A stretch of 64,000 nt of DNA from Larkinella humicola (GCF_008727875.1 NZ_VTWS01000012.1:1-64000), one strand, 5' to 3'; shown: positions 26,121 through 35,170, numbered from the stretch's first letter. Notes: generated by a model not told the origin, from the sequence alone. Program-made: numbers and translations.

Positions 26121-26813
26121 TTATTCCCTGATTAACACTTGCAGGGTAATCAGGTTCACACTTTTATCGAAAATAGCCCGAACCGGAATCCGGAAACCGG
26201 GAATCGTCAGACTTTCGAGGGTGTCATTCACAAAAAGAACCGCAACTTCTTCAAAAGCCATCAAATCCTCGTCCAGTTTATACTGCTCCAGTGATTGCCG
26301 AACCGGGTCTATCATCCAATACTCCCGGACGCCGTGGGCCGCATAGTCTTCGAATTTTATTCCCCCAACGGACGTTGCGCGATCGCGCCCGGTGGTGGTT
26401 CGGGAGAGAATTTCAACAATGAGATCCGGGGCGGGATGTTCCATCTGATCGTCGTGAAACGATGCCGCTATTTCTTTGTTCCAGTAGCAAATATCGGGTT
26501 CGTAGTCGTTTCGGGATAAGGCAACCAGCGCTTTTTCAAAATCGACTTCACCTAAATTGTGAACAGTGACATAATTTTGAAGCAAATTGACCAGGTATTT
26601 GGAAGCTTCAAGGTGCCTTCTTTTAACCGGCGAGTGCATCACAACCACACCATTTATAAATTCCGCTTTTACATCATCGCGCAGCCACTCACGGAATTCT
26701 TTACGCCGTTGTGCTTCGTCGTTCAATATAGCCTGTGCCCGTTCGATAACCAGTTTGGCATCCGGCGCTTCCAGTAAATCAGCAACGCGGCTTGTGATCA
26801 TAGTGAAAATCAA
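26121..26813 (-). CDS. Uma2-family (DUF820) PD-(D/E)XK protein
   Basis: A 230-residue protein of the Uma2 family with a restriction-endonuclease-like core. Motifs: A-E-F-I-N-G-V-V-V-M-H-S-P, Y-E-P-D-I-C-Y-W (metal-binding Asp), P-A-P-D-L-I-V-E-I-L-S-R-T-T (the PD...E core) and K-F-E-D-Y-A-A-H-G-V-R-E-Y-W-M-I-D-P. An N-terminal helical extension of about 40 residues precedes the core. Family members are very numerous in Cyanobacteria and Cytophagales; their biological role is unsettled despite the nuclease fold. The start may be the ATG at 26813 or at 26801. Confidence 0.88.
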   Translation of the reverse strand: MIFTMITSRVADLLEAPDAKLVIERAQAILNDEAQRRKEFREWLRDDVKAEFINGVVVMHSPVKRRHLEASKYLVNLLQNYVTVHNLGEVDFEKALVALSRNDYEPDICYWNKEIAASFHDDQMEHPAPDLIVEILSRTTTGRDRATSVGGIKFEDYAAHGVREYWMIDPVRQSLEQYKLDEDLMAFEEVAVLFVNDTLESLTIPGFRIPVRAIFDKSVNLITLQVLIRE

Positions 26814-26846
26814 TTTTTATAAAAATACGAAAAAACGGTTTACGAT

Positions 26847-29036
26847 CTAGGGCTGACCTAACTCGGGCATCAGCTCCTTCAATATTTTCTGAGCTGCTAT
26901 TGAAATAACCGTTCCCGGCCCGAAAACGCCTTTGACCCCCGCATCATACAGAAACTGGTAGTCCTGCGCGGGAATAACGCCCCCGGCAATGACCATGATG
27001 TCGTCGCGGCCAATGGTTTTCAATTCTTCGATCAGTTGCGGCACCAGCGTTTTATGCCCGGCGGCCAGACTCGACACGCCCACGAGGTGAACGTCGTTTT
27101 CGGCGGCTTGACGGGCCACTTCCTCCGGCGTCTGAAACAGCGGCCCCATATCCACATCGAAGCCCAGGTCGGCAAAGCTGGTGGCAATGACCTTGGCCCC
27201 CCGGTCGTGGCCATCCTGCCCCATTTTGGCCACCAGAATCCGTGGACGGCGGCCTTCCCGCTCGGCAAACCGGTCGGTGAGCTGACGGGCGAGCCGGAAA
27301 TTTTCATCATCCGACACCTCGGCGGAATAGATGCCCGACACAGAACGAATCGTGGCCTTGTGACGGCTAAATGCTTTTTCCATAGCGTATGAAATTTCTC
27401 CTAACGTGGCGCGGTGGCGGGCAGCTTCGATGGCGAGGGTCAGGAGGTTGGTTGCCCCCCATCCCCCTAAAGGGGGTGTAGACTCCTCTTTTAGGGGGCG
27501 GGGGGGGATTTGAGCGGCTTCGGTAATCGCTTCCAGCGCGGCTTCCACTTTGGCCTGGTTCCGCCGGGCTTTCACCTCATTAATCCGCCGGATCTGTCCT
27601 TCCCGAACGGCCTGGTTATCGACTTCCAGCAATTCCAGTTCCTTTTCCGAATCGGGGCGGTATTGGTTGACGCCGACAATGACATCTTTGCCGGAATCGA
27701 TCCGGGCCTGTTTGCGGGCGGCCGCTTCCTCGATGCGGAGTTTGGGCAGGCCGGTTTCAATCGCTTTGGTCATGCCGCCCAGGGTTTCCACTTCCTGAAT
27801 CAGCGCCCAGGCTTTCTGAATCAACTGATCGGTTAACGATTCGACGTAATACGAACCACCCCACGGATCGACCACGGACGTCACGTCGGTTTCGTATTGC
27901 AGATAAAGCTGCGTATTTCGGGCAATCCGCGCCGAAAAATCGGTGGGCAGCGCAATGGCTTCGTCCAGCGAATTCGTGTGCAGCGATTGCGTATGCCCCA
28001 GCACAGCCGCCAGCGCTTCGACACACGTCCGGGCCACATTGTTGAACGGGTCCTGTTCCGTCAGGCTGTAGCCACTGGTCTGGCAATGGGTTCGCAACGC
28101 CAGCGACTTCGAATTTTTGGGCTCAAATTGCCGGATCAGCGTGGCCCAAAGCACCCGGGCCGCCCGCATTTTGGCAATTTCCATAAAATGGTTCATGCCG
28201 ATTCCCCAGAAAAACGACAGGCGGGGTGCAAAATCATCGATGCTCATCCCGGCTTTCAAACCGGTTCGGATGTATTCCAGGCCATCGGCCAGCGTATAAG
28301 CCAGTTCAATATGGGCGGGCGCGCCCGCTTCGTGCATGTGGTAGCCGCTGATGCTGATAGAGTTGAACCTGGGCATGTAGCGACTCGTATACGCAAAAAT
28401 ATCGCCGACCAGCCGCATCGACGGTTCGGGCGGATAGATGTACGTGTTCCGTACCATGAACTCCTTCAGAATGTCGTTCTGAATGGTGCCCGACAATTGC
28501 TCCGGCCGGACGCCCTGTTCCTCTGCCGCCACGATGTAAAACGCCAGAATGGGCAAAACCGCCCCGTTCATGGTCATTGACACCGACATCTGATCGAGCG
28601 GAATCTGGTCGAAGAGCGTCTTCATGTCTTCCACGGTGTCGATGGCAACCCCGGCTTTGCCCACATCACCCACCACGCGCGGATGGTCGGAATCGTAGCC
28701 CCGGTGAGTCGCCAGATCGAACGCGACCGAAAGCCCTTTTTGCCCGGCCGCCAGATTCCGGCGGTAGAACGCATTGGACGCTTCGGCGGTCGAAAAACCG
28801 GCATACTGGCGGATCGTCCACGGCTGGGTCAGGTACATGCTGCTGTAGGGGCCGCGCAGGAAGGGAGGAATACCGGCGACGGAACCCAGGTGCTGGGCGT
28901 CGGCAAGGTCGGCGGCTTCGTAGTACGGTTTTATTTTGATGCCTTCGGAGGTAATGAAAGGGCGCGACGGGCTAACTGACGATGGAAGGTTGTCAGGTGT
29001 CGTTTGGTGAAGTGGCGTATTGAAATCAGGTCTCAT
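26847..29036 (-). CDS. mutB: Methylmalonyl-CoA mutase, large subunit
   Basis: Adenosylcobalamin-dependent interconversion of succinyl-CoA and (R)-methylmalonyl-CoA; 729 residues. The N-terminal TIM barrel carries the family motifs ([43 protein letters not shown]), and the C-terminal B12 domain carries DGHDRG with the lower-axial His. Between them, at about residue 535-555, an in-frame stretch rich in Pro and Gly is encoded by a G/C-run hairpin (27455-27508) absent from typical homologues. It lies 21 bases downstream of mutA, forming a two-gene operon. Confidence 0.96.
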   Translation of the reverse strand: MRPDFNTPLHQTTPDNLPSSVSPSRPFITSEGIKIKPYYEAADLADAQHLGSVAGIPPFLRGPYSSMYLTQPWTIRQYAGFSTAEASNAFYRRNLAAGQKGLSVAFDLATHRGYDSDHPRVVGDVGKAGVAIDTVEDMKTLFDQIPLDQMSVSMTMNGAVLPILAFYIVAAEEQGVRPEQLSGTIQNDILKEFMVRNTYIYPPEPSMRLVGDIFAYTSRYMPRFNSISISGYHMHEAGAPAHIELAYTLADGLEYIRTGLKAGMSIDDFAPRLSFFWGIGMNHFMEIAKMRAARVLWATLIRQFEPKNSKSLALRTHCQTSGYSLTEQDPFNNVARTCVEALAAVLGHTQSLHTNSLDEAIALPTDFSARIARNTQLYLQYETDVTSVVDPWGGSYYVESLTDQLIQKAWALIQEVETLGGMTKAIETGLPKLRIEEAAARKQARIDSGKDVIVGVNQYRPDSEKELELLEVDNQAVREGQIRRINEVKARRNQAKVEAALEAITEAAQIPPRPLKEESTPPLGGWGATNLLTLAIEAARHRATLGEISYAMEKAFSRHKATIRSVSGIYSAEVSDDENFRLARQLTDRFAEREGRRPRILVAKMGQDGHDRGAKVIATSFADLGFDVDMGPLFQTPEEVARQAAENDVHLVGVSSLAAGHKTLVPQLIEELKTIGRDDIMVIAGGVIPAQDYQFLYDAGVKGVFGPGTVISIAAQKILKELMPELGQP
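27455..27508. repeat. C/G-run hairpin inserted in frame in mutB
   Basis: Left arm 27455-27471 and right arm from about 27490 pair through runs of C and G that surround the word CCCCCTAAA. Words of the type CCCCCTAAAGGGGG recur between genes in many Bacteroidota genomes, from general knowledge. Here the element lies inside the mutB frame without a stop, encoding about 18 residues in the linker between the catalytic and cobalamin domains. Confidence 0.8.
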
Positions 29037-29057
29037 ACCGGTTTTTTCTTCTGGAAA

Positions 29058-30428
29058 TTACTCGAATTCTTGGGGCAATCGTAAAACCGGTAGGGTTTCA
29101 AAAAACTTTACCGGTTTGGCTACCCTGACCTCCTCATCAACCCGAAACTTCGTCACGCCCACCAAAATCCGGCCGTTCTTCACTGCTTCCACTTTGGCCT
29201 GGTACGCTTTCTCCAGTTCGCCCGGAACAAAACCGCTTTCGGTTGCTTTCAACAAACCGCCCCGCTTTTCGATGTCCAGAAACAACGCCCAGGCCGATTC
29301 GACCAACTCGTTCGTCAGGGTTTCGAGGTAATACGAACCCGCCGAGGGGTCGAGCGTTTTGTCCAGATGGGCTTCTTCTTTTAGCAAAATGGAAATGTTC
29401 CGGGCAATGCGGGTGGAAAACTCATCGGGTTCGCCGAAAACCGTGTCATACGGATGAACGGTCAGCGCATCGCAGCCCCCGATGACGGCGGACATGGCTT
29501 CCGTCGTGGCCCGGAGCAGGTTGTTGTAAGGCGTGGCCGTGGCGTCGTAGAAGGTGGAGGTTTGGGCGTGGATGAATATTGAATAGCGAATCGGTCCGCC
29601 GACGCGGTCGAATATCGAATAATGAAGTAACAAGCGTTGCCAGAGGATGCGGAGGGCGCGGAGTTTGGCGATCTCGGTGAAGTAACTCGTTCCGACCGAA
29701 ACCGTTAGGGCGGTTTTGGGAATCAGTTGTTCCATCGTTAGACCGGCGTTGGTGAGGTGATCAAAGACCTCCACCACCGAATTAAGCGTAAAGGCCAGTT
29801 CCTGCGTGGCAGTGGCCCCGGCGTTGTGAAAAACCGTGCTGCCGACCGTGATGGTCCGAAAGTGGGGTGAATCCAGCGTCAGGCGCGTTGCTTCCGCCAT
29901 TTGAGCCAGAGCTGCATCGGGATGGGTGCCAGACTGGAGGGAACGGCTCACCGGTTCGTCGACAATTCCGCCTTTCAGTTGATACGGCAGAATCTGTTTC
30001 AACGCCATCGCCACGTTCTCCGACTGCCCATCGACGCGAAACCAAACTGGCGTGTCGCTCAGTTTCAGGCCATGCAGTAGCCGACTCCACTGAATTTCTT
30101 CGGTTTTTGCCTCGGTCAAATCAAGAAGAAAACCATCGGCTCCTTTGGTGAGCCCCGTACGCAGAACTGTATTGGTCTCACTTTCCGTTTCAAACCGCAC
30201 ACCAGGAACATTCAGCCAGCCCAGCGACCGGCCCGTTTGTTGGCTTTGCTGGTTTGTGGCAAGTGGCAGTTGCGCCAGATCTTCGTTTGTATAAAACGGC
30301 TCCGTCTCCAGGCCATCGGGTGTGAGCCGCTTCAGGGATTCAACCGGTTTTCCTTTTAGGTCGGCCACCACCTGCCGGGTCCACTCCGCTTTCGTAACGG
30401 CCGGAAAGAGCGATTTTATAGAAAACAT
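29058..30428 (-). CDS. mutA: Methylmalonyl-CoA mutase, small subunit
   Basis: Non-catalytic partner of MutB, about 456 residues, shorter than the large chain because the B12 domain is absent or degenerate. Barrel motifs are recognisable: G-W-L-N-V-P-G-V-R-F-E-T, FHNAGATATQELAF, IHAQTSTFYDATATPYNN and AVIGGCDALTVHPYD. The ATG at 30428 (MFSIKSLFPAV) is preferred over an extension made of low-complexity repeat. Just before IHAQTS, the sequence HYSIF-DRVGGPI-RYSIF is encoded by a family A repeat (29573-29628) and replaces a loop of similar size in homologues. Confidence 0.94.
   Translation of the reverse strand: MFSIKSLFPAVTKAEWTRQVVADLKGKPVESLKRLTPDGLETEPFYTNEDLAQLPLATNQQSQQTGRSLGWLNVPGVRFETESETNTVLRTGLTKGADGFLLDLTEAKTEEIQWSRLLHGLKLSDTPVWFRVDGQSENVAMALKQILPYQLKGGIVDEPVSRSLQSGTHPDAALAQMAEATRLTLDSPHFRTITVGSTVFHNAGATATQELAFTLNSVVEVFDHLTNAGLTMEQLIPKTALTVSVGTSYFTEIAKLRALRILWQRLLLHYSIFDRVGGPIRYSIFIHAQTSTFYDATATPYNNLLRATTEAMSAVIGGCDALTVHPYDTVFGEPDEFSTRIARNISILLKEEAHLDKTLDPSAGSYYLETLTNELVESAWALFLDIEKRGGLLKATESGFVPGELEKAYQAKVEAVKNGRILVGVTKFRVDEEVRVAKPVKFFETLPVLRLPQEFE
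29573..29628. repeat. Family A repeat inside mutA
   Basis: Two copies of a GAATATyGAATA-type word (29573-29590 and about 29611-29628) lie in direct orientation around a C/G-rich 20-base spacer. The words match those in the intergenic hairpins at 15431-15532 and 22755-22866. The element is in frame and codes for the duplicated pentapeptides HYSIF and RYSIF in MutA. Confidence 0.8.
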
Positions 30429-30455
30429 AGTATCAAGGGCTGTAGGGTTAAAAAG

Positions 30456-30576
30456 GGTTGAATGGTTTGATGGTTGAATGGTTTTACGGTAAAAAGGATG
30501 GCCTTCACAAGCAGCCATTAGCCATTTAACCATCAAACCATTTTAACCATCAAACCATTTTCAACCATTCAACCAT
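30456..30576. repeat. Word-type hairpin with AACCATTCAACCATC words
   Basis: The left part (about 30456-30487) and right part (about 30522-30576) are imperfect inverted copies made of tandem degenerate words such as AACCATCAAACCATT on the right and its complement on the left. Because the right side carries more words than the left, several pairings are possible. It lies upstream of the mutA start, a place where it cannot be a terminator of mutA. Confidence 0.8.
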
Positions 30577-30746
30577 CGAATTCATCAAATCCATTCTTTT
30601 CCAAAGTTAGGTCTTTTCGGAGTAAAGCCACAGCGGGAGGCTTCACTGTTCACTATTGGGTTGTATTATTTTGATAATCTATTTTAATGTATTGATAGAT
30701 AAAAAATGGGGCTGTATTTTTATCCGGCCGGAGTTTGGCAAGTCAC

Positions 30747-30777
30747 CTTGTCTGCTCTATTTTTTTTCCTACTTTTG
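30747..30777 (+). promoter_or_regulatory. Putative dnaA promoter
   Basis: CTTG at 30747-30750, 19 bases, then TACTTTTG at 30770-30777, a perfect -7 match. Transcription would start near 30784, giving a leader of about 60 bases that contains a four-codon open frame overlapping the dnaA start. Confidence 0.5.
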
Positions 30778-30839
30778 TCTCCCTTTTTTCACCCACCGGG
30801 CTGATTGTCTTGGGCAATTTGGCTTTATTATTAGGTAAA

Positions 30840-30851
30840 ATGAAACTGTGA
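30840..30851 (+). other. Four-codon leader frame overlapping the dnaA start
   Basis: ATG AAA CTG TGA lies immediately before dnaA; its TGA (30849-30851) overlaps the GTG start at 30848-30850. The arrangement resembles translational coupling by stop-start overlap. It could also be chance, since the frame is very short. Confidence 0.35.
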
Positions 30852-32278
30852 ACATATCCGTACCCGGCATACAGCGTGAAGCAGTGACGGTCTGGAACCG
30901 CTGCCTGCAGGTGATCCAGGAGAACATTCCTGACCAGAGTTTTCGGACCTGGTTTGAGCCGATTGTTCCCCTGCGCCTGAATGGAAGCGAACTGACCATC
31001 CAGGTACCTAGCCAGTTCTTTTACGAATGGCTGGAGGAAAACTATGTTCATTTACTCCGAAAAGCGCTCGACTTTGCCATCGGTCATCACGGTCAATTGC
31101 AATATTCGATCATTGTCGATAAAGGTGACGAAGGGAGTAAGCCGTTGACAGTCAACGTGCCGACGTCAAAGTCACCTCAAAATGCCAAACCGGATAACGT
31201 CGACGCCGATATTTTGAAGAGTCCATTTGAAATGAAAGACCTGGACTCACTGCAACTGGATTCGTACCTGAATCCGGCCTATACATTTGATAATTTTATT
31301 GAAGGCGACTGCAACCGGCTGGGCCGCTCGGCGGGTTTCGCCATCGCCCAGAATCCGGGAACCACGGCCTTTAATCCGCTGATGATCTACGGCGGGGTTG
31401 GGTTGGGCAAAACGCACCTGGTGCAGGCCGTCGGCAATTATATCAAAAATAACAATCAGGACAAATTCGTCCTGTACGTGTCTTCCGAAAAGTTTACCAC
31501 CCAGTTTATCAACTCCATCCGTACCGATTCGCTGCGGGATTTCATGGGTTTTTACATGCAGGTCGACGTGCTGATCATCGATGATGTGCAGTTTTGGGCG
31601 GGGAAAGAAAAAACCCAGGAGACGTTTTTCCATATTTTCAACCACCTGCACGGCGCCAAGAAGCAGATCATCATGACGTCCGACCGTGCCCCCCGCGACT
31701 TGCAGGGCATGCAGGACCGACTTCAGTCGCGCTTCAAGCAGGGACTGACGGCTGATCTGACCCAGCCGGATCTGGAAACACGGACGGCGATTATCCAGAA
31801 AAAACTGCTGGCCGAAGGCATCTTTATCGAGCATAACGTCATCGAATACCTGGCGCACAGCATCAACACGAATGTGCGCGAACTGGAAGGCGTCATTGTG
31901 TCGCTGATGGCACAGGCGTCGCTCAACCGCCGGGAAATCGATCTGGATCTGGCGCGGAACACCCTCCGGAACCTCATCATCGACTCGGACAAGGAAGTGA
32001 CCATCGATACCATTCAGGATGTGGTGGCCGATCATTTCAAAATCGCGGTTTCTGATCTGAAAAGCAAAAGCCGGAAGAAAGAAGCCGTTTTCCCGCGCCA
32101 GATTGCCATGTTTCTGGCCAAAGACCTGACGGAACTGTCGTTGAAATCGATTGGCTATCACTTCGGAGGACGTGACCACAGCACGGTGATTCATGCCATT
32201 CAAACGATCAGCGACATCACCAACACGAACCCGCAAATCCGCGAAACCGTCGAAAAGCTGAAGGGTTCGTTGAAATAA
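30848..32278 (+). CDS. dnaA: Chromosomal replication initiator DnaA
   Basis: Binds DnaA boxes at the origin and opens the duplex in its ATP form. 476 residues: N-terminal domain I (VWNRCLQVIQENIPDQSFRTWFEPI), a variable linker (about 95-130), the AAA+ domain with Walker A GGVGLGKTH and Walker B IIDDVQFW, and domain IV with the DNA-binding signature GGRDHSTVIHA. The start is a GTG; no in-frame ATG lies upstream, and the encoded N-terminus aligns with other Bacteroidota DnaA proteins. It ends in a perfect 25-base hairpin. No dnaN or gyrB follows, which is common in this phylum. Confidence 0.97.
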   Translation: MNISVPGIQREAVTVWNRCLQVIQENIPDQSFRTWFEPIVPLRLNGSELTIQVPSQFFYEWLEENYVHLLRKALDFAIGHHGQLQYSIIVDKGDEGSKPLTVNVPTSKSPQNAKPDNVDADILKSPFEMKDLDSLQLDSYLNPAYTFDNFIEGDCNRLGRSAGFAIAQNPGTTAFNPLMIYGGVGLGKTHLVQAVGNYIKNNNQDKFVLYVSSEKFTTQFINSIRTDSLRDFMGFYMQVDVLIIDDVQFWAGKEKTQETFFHIFNHLHGAKKQIIMTSDRAPRDLQGMQDRLQSRFKQGLTADLTQPDLETRTAIIQKKLLAEGIFIEHNVIEYLAHSINTNVRELEGVIVSLMAQASLNRREIDLDLARNTLRNLIIDSDKEVTIDTIQDVVADHFKIAVSDLKSKSRKKEAVFPRQIAMFLAKDLTELSLKSIGYHFGGRDHSTVIHAIQTISDITNTNPQIRETVEKLKGSLK

Positions 32279-32345
32279 GTTAAGAATTAAGAGTTATGAG
32301 TTAAAAGTTGGCTGACGCATTAACTCATAACTCTTAATTCTTAAC
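32279..32345. repeat. Perfect 25-base-arm hairpin after dnaA
   Basis: Arms 32279-32303 and 32321-32345 are perfectly complementary around a 17-base loop containing GGCTGACGCAT. The arms are tandem degenerate copies of a TTAAGAATTAAGAG-type word. It begins one base after the dnaA stop codon, so it is a plausible terminator, although no T-run follows. The loop word GCTGACGCA recurs in the hairpins at 58705-58788 and 60464-60573. Confidence 0.9.
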
Positions 32346-32380
32346 TACCTAAAGTAATGAACCCCAGACTCTAAACTCCT

Positions 32381-33340
32381 TTGGTTCGTCTGCTCTCCCG
32401 ACAACACCTCGACGATGCCGCGTATGATCGGTGCGTGGCCCTTTCTCCGCAGCGGCTGGTGTATGCGTTTTCGTGGTATCTGGACGTCGTTTCGCCGGGG
32501 TGGGAGTTGCTGGTAGAAGGTGATTATGAACGAGTGATGCCATTGCCGGTTCGCAGACGGTATGGCGTCAAGTCCGTTATTCAGCCTTTATTCTGCCACC
32601 AGCTCGGCGTCTTTTCGGTTGGCGAAACACCGGATTCTTCGGTTTTACCCCGGTTTTTGGAAGCCCTCCATCAGCACATACGCTACATCCCTTCGTATCA
32701 GTTCAATGCCGTCAATTCAGCCGGGTTAGTTGCGCCGGAACTACAACCAATTTTCCTGACAAATCACGTATTGAATCTCCGGAAACCGTATGCGGAACTG
32801 GCTGCGGGCTATTCGAAAGATCGAAAAAACAACCTGAAACGCGGTTTGCAGCGCGAATGGGAGTTTGTCGATACCGACGATGTTGCTCCGCTGATCGACT
32901 TATTTCGGAAGCACAACACCGCTGGTATTGGTCGCGTTGCGCCCCAGGCCTATGGTCAACTTCGGCAACTGGTTGCGGTTTTGCAAAACCGGCAGCAGGT
33001 AACCATTCGGGTGGCAAAGCAAAACGGACGGATCGAAGCGGGGTGCCTGCTGGTGACGGACGTAAACCGGATCATTCATTTGTTCTGCGCGGCTAGTCCG
33101 GAAGGGCGAAGGGGCAACGCCCGAACCGTTATTCTGGATCAATTCATTCGTGAATACGCCGGGCAGCCGCTCTGTTTTGATTTTGAAAGTCCGGAAGTCG
33201 AAAATCTGGTGGCTTTTAACCGAAGTTTCGGGGCCGAACCGGAGCCGTATGTTCGGCTGGTCAGCAATCGATTGCCGGATTCGGTGCGGTTCTTGCACCG
33301 GATGAAGCAATGGCTGCAGCAAACGCTTCTCTCCCGATGA
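32381..33340 (+). CDS. FemAB/GNAT-like acyltransferase, first paralogue
   Basis: A 319-residue protein starting at TTG (32381): an in-frame stop nine bases upstream excludes an earlier start, and alignment with the paralogue that follows supports this position (V-R-L-L-S-R against V-R-Y-L-D-R). It has the double-GNAT architecture of FemAB-like or BioF2-like enzymes: N-terminal RLVYAFSWYLD, central YSKDRKNNLKRG, and C-terminal CFDFESPEVENLVAFNRSFGAEPEPY. No acceptor is evident. Membership in an exopolysaccharide or peptidoglycan-modifying pathway is possible but unproven. Its stop overlaps the next start as ATGA. Confidence 0.82.
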   Translation: MVRLLSRQHLDDAAYDRCVALSPQRLVYAFSWYLDVVSPGWELLVEGDYERVMPLPVRRRYGVKSVIQPLFCHQLGVFSVGETPDSSVLPRFLEALHQHIRYIPSYQFNAVNSAGLVAPELQPIFLTNHVLNLRKPYAELAAGYSKDRKNNLKRGLQREWEFVDTDDVAPLIDLFRKHNTAGIGRVAPQAYGQLRQLVAVLQNRQQVTIRVAKQNGRIEAGCLLVTDVNRIIHLFCAASPEGRRGNARTVILDQFIREYAGQPLCFDFESPEVENLVAFNRSFGAEPEPYVRLVSNRLPDSVRFLHRMKQWLQQTLLSR

Positions 33341-34377
33341 CCGTCCGGTATCTCGACCGCGCTGACCTCGACGCGGTTCGCTGGGATGATTGCGTTGCCG
33401 AATCGTCCCAACGACTGATCTATGCGTTCTCGTGGTACCTGGATGCCCTGACCACGGGCGTCGGCGCTCCACAGTGGGGCGGTATCGTGGCCGAACGGGG
33501 CGGACAATACGTAGCCGTGATGCCGGTGGTTTACAAAAAAAAGTACGGGATACGGTATGCCTATCAACCCGATTACTGCCAGCAACTGGGGATTTTCAGC
33601 CGGGCCGGAATCGATTTAGCTTCATGGTCTTCCAAATTTTTCGATCAATTAAACCGGTCATTTCGCTGGGTGGTTTCGTACCGGTTTAACGAAAAAAATG
33701 AAAACGAACTGCGATTTCCGACCGGTTTTTCCGTGATCGAGCGTATTAACCACGTTTTGCCGCTCAATAAACCGTATGAAGAAATCTACCGTCATTATGC
33801 AACCGACCGAAAAACCAATCTCAACCGGGCGCGCAATGTGGGCTGGGTGGTAGAAGAAAAACCGGACATGCGGCTACTGATTCAACTGCATCGGGAACAC
33901 AACGAAGAAAAGGCAGTCGGTGGTATTCAACTGGATTTAACAATCTACGACCGGTTTATGAAAGCCGTCGATCAACTAAAATACCGGGGAATGACGCGCA
34001 TCTGGCTGGCCCGAAAGGAAGGCGAAAAAAACGCTGAAGCGGGTGGCTTGTTTGTGCTGGATCGCGACCGGATCAGTTATCTTTTTAATGGCGCATCACA
34101 GACCGGGCGGAAGCAACAGGCCCGGTTGTGGATGATCAATCAACTTATTGAGGAATTTGCCGGACAACCTGTGGAATTTGATTTCGAAAGTCCGGCGGTA
34201 GGAGCGGAGTCGGTGAAGGCGTATTACCAGAGCTTTGGGGCCGAAAGCCGCCCCTATACCGAAATCACCTACGACCATCTGCCGTGGTTTATCGCCTGCG
34301 CCCGGGCTTTGGTTCGTAGGGTTTCTGGATGGAAAACCGCGCTGGAAGGAGCCGTTCGTAGGGGCTTTACTGCTTAA
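33337..34377 (+). CDS. FemAB/GNAT-like acyltransferase, second paralogue
   Basis: A 346-residue tandem duplicate of the preceding gene, sharing RLIYAFSWYLDAL near the N-terminus, YATDRKTNLNRARN in the middle, and FDFESPAVGAESVKAYYQSFGAE near the C-terminus. The ATG at 33337 overlaps the upstream stop codon (ATGA), so translation is probably coupled. Predicted cytoplasmic, with no signal peptide. The 3' end overlaps the convergent DUF3108 gene by 11 bases. Both copies look intact, so a heteromeric or two-step activity is possible; this is inference. Confidence 0.84.
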   Translation: MTVRYLDRADLDAVRWDDCVAESSQRLIYAFSWYLDALTTGVGAPQWGGIVAERGGQYVAVMPVVYKKKYGIRYAYQPDYCQQLGIFSRAGIDLASWSSKFFDQLNRSFRWVVSYRFNEKNENELRFPTGFSVIERINHVLPLNKPYEEIYRHYATDRKTNLNRARNVGWVVEEKPDMRLLIQLHREHNEEKAVGGIQLDLTIYDRFMKAVDQLKYRGMTRIWLARKEGEKNAEAGGLFVLDRDRISYLFNGASQTGRKQQARLWMINQLIEEFAGQPVEFDFESPAVGAESVKAYYQSFGAESRPYTEITYDHLPWFIACARALVRRVSGWKTALEGAVRRGFTA

Positions 34378-35170
34378 AAAATTTCAGGTCGTTGCGTAAA
34401 CCGGAGTGTTTTTTCAGATCCATTTCCATGGAACCCACCCACAATTCCACCTCGATCTTTACCGGAATTTTGTTGGCATCGTCCGATACCCAGATCCGAA
34501 TCGCATCCTCGCCTTTGAACAATTTATTTTCCGGCAAAACCGGATTCAGTTTGATGGCATTGATGTGACCAAACCGGGTTTTAACCACCTCCCGACCCCG
34601 ATACCGTACCTTCATGTTGTAGACCTGATCGTCGAAAAAAGCGGGTACTTCGATGGTTTGGTTCGTGTTGACCCGGCTAAAGTCGATGGTTCGTAAGTAG
34701 TAATACCCGCTAATGACGTCGTGAACGTTATCCGGCACTTTAAAAACATCCTTCTGGGTTTTTTCTTCGGCCCGAACGGTATTGGCAAAGTGATTGAACG
34801 TGACGTTCTCTTCCTTGCGGTGATTGCCTTCTTCGATGTGGGCAAAAAATTTCTGCGGCAGAATTGCCGTCGTGTCGATGTATGACCGCCAGGTGTTGCG
34901 AATCCGGGTGACGAGGTCGAAGGCACCGACGGTTCGGCCATACACGTTGACGCGGTAGCAAGGCCGTTCGTTGACTTTATAAAGCGTAGGAGCTACATCG
35001 ACCACCGCTTCCGCAGCGTTGAAAATGCCGTAATGGACTTTATATTCCAGGTGCTCACCGGCCCCAAAACTGGAATTGGGTACGCGACGGTACGCATTTT
35101 CCGGTTTCAGCGCCACCTGCGACAGAGCCGCACTGGTTAGGATGGATAGGATAAGGACTACTTTTTTCAT
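34367..35170 (-). CDS. DUF3108 exported protein
   Basis: About 267 residues with a signal peptide from the ATG at 35170 (MKKVVLILSILTSAALSQ). The DUF3108 pattern is clear: G-E-H-L-E-Y-K-V-H-Y-G, an F-D-L-V-T-R-I-R-N-T-W-R-S-Y-I-D-T segment, and a late L-F-K-G-E-D-A-I-R-I-W-V-S-D-D-A-N-K-I-P-V strand. The family is periplasmic with an ill-defined function, often near cell-envelope genes. Its C-terminus overlaps the convergent acyltransferase gene on the opposite strand by 11 bases (34367-34377). Upstream, a PF10023-type peptidase gene is on the same strand beyond a 102-base gap. Confidence 0.88.
   Translation of the reverse strand: MKKVVLILSILTSAALSQVALKPENAYRRVPNSSFGAGEHLEYKVHYGIFNAAEAVVDVAPTLYKVNERPCYRVNVYGRTVGAFDLVTRIRNTWRSYIDTTAILPQKFFAHIEEGNHRKEENVTFNHFANTVRAEEKTQKDVFKVPDNVHDVISGYYYLRTIDFSRVNTNQTIEVPAFFDDQVYNMKVRYRGREVVKTRFGHINAIKLNPVLPENKLFKGEDAIRIWVSDDANKIPVKIEVELWVGSMEMDLKKHSGLRNDLKFFKQ

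Larger units (their letters stand above)
30429..30847. other. Divergent intergenic region upstream of dnaA and mutA
   Basis: 419 bases without a gene. The mutA-proximal half holds a word-type hairpin (about 30456-30576); the dnaA-proximal half holds the dnaA promoter. I searched by eye for DnaA boxes (TTATCCACA and one-mismatch forms) and found no cluster, so an origin here is not supported. Confidence 0.6.

Noticed and set aside
30522-30576. Possible CRISPR array in the AACCATCAAACCATT repeats
   Set aside because: The words are degenerate and contiguous without unique spacers of regular length, and no cas gene is present.
30429-30847. Replication origin next to dnaA
   Set aside because: No cluster of TTATCCACA-type boxes or A/T-rich unwinding repeats seen; dnaA is often remote from the origin in this phylum.
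31247-32236. Open frame of 329 codons opposite dnaA
   Set aside because: Antisense to the AAA+ and domain IV regions of DnaA; composition is that of a shadow.
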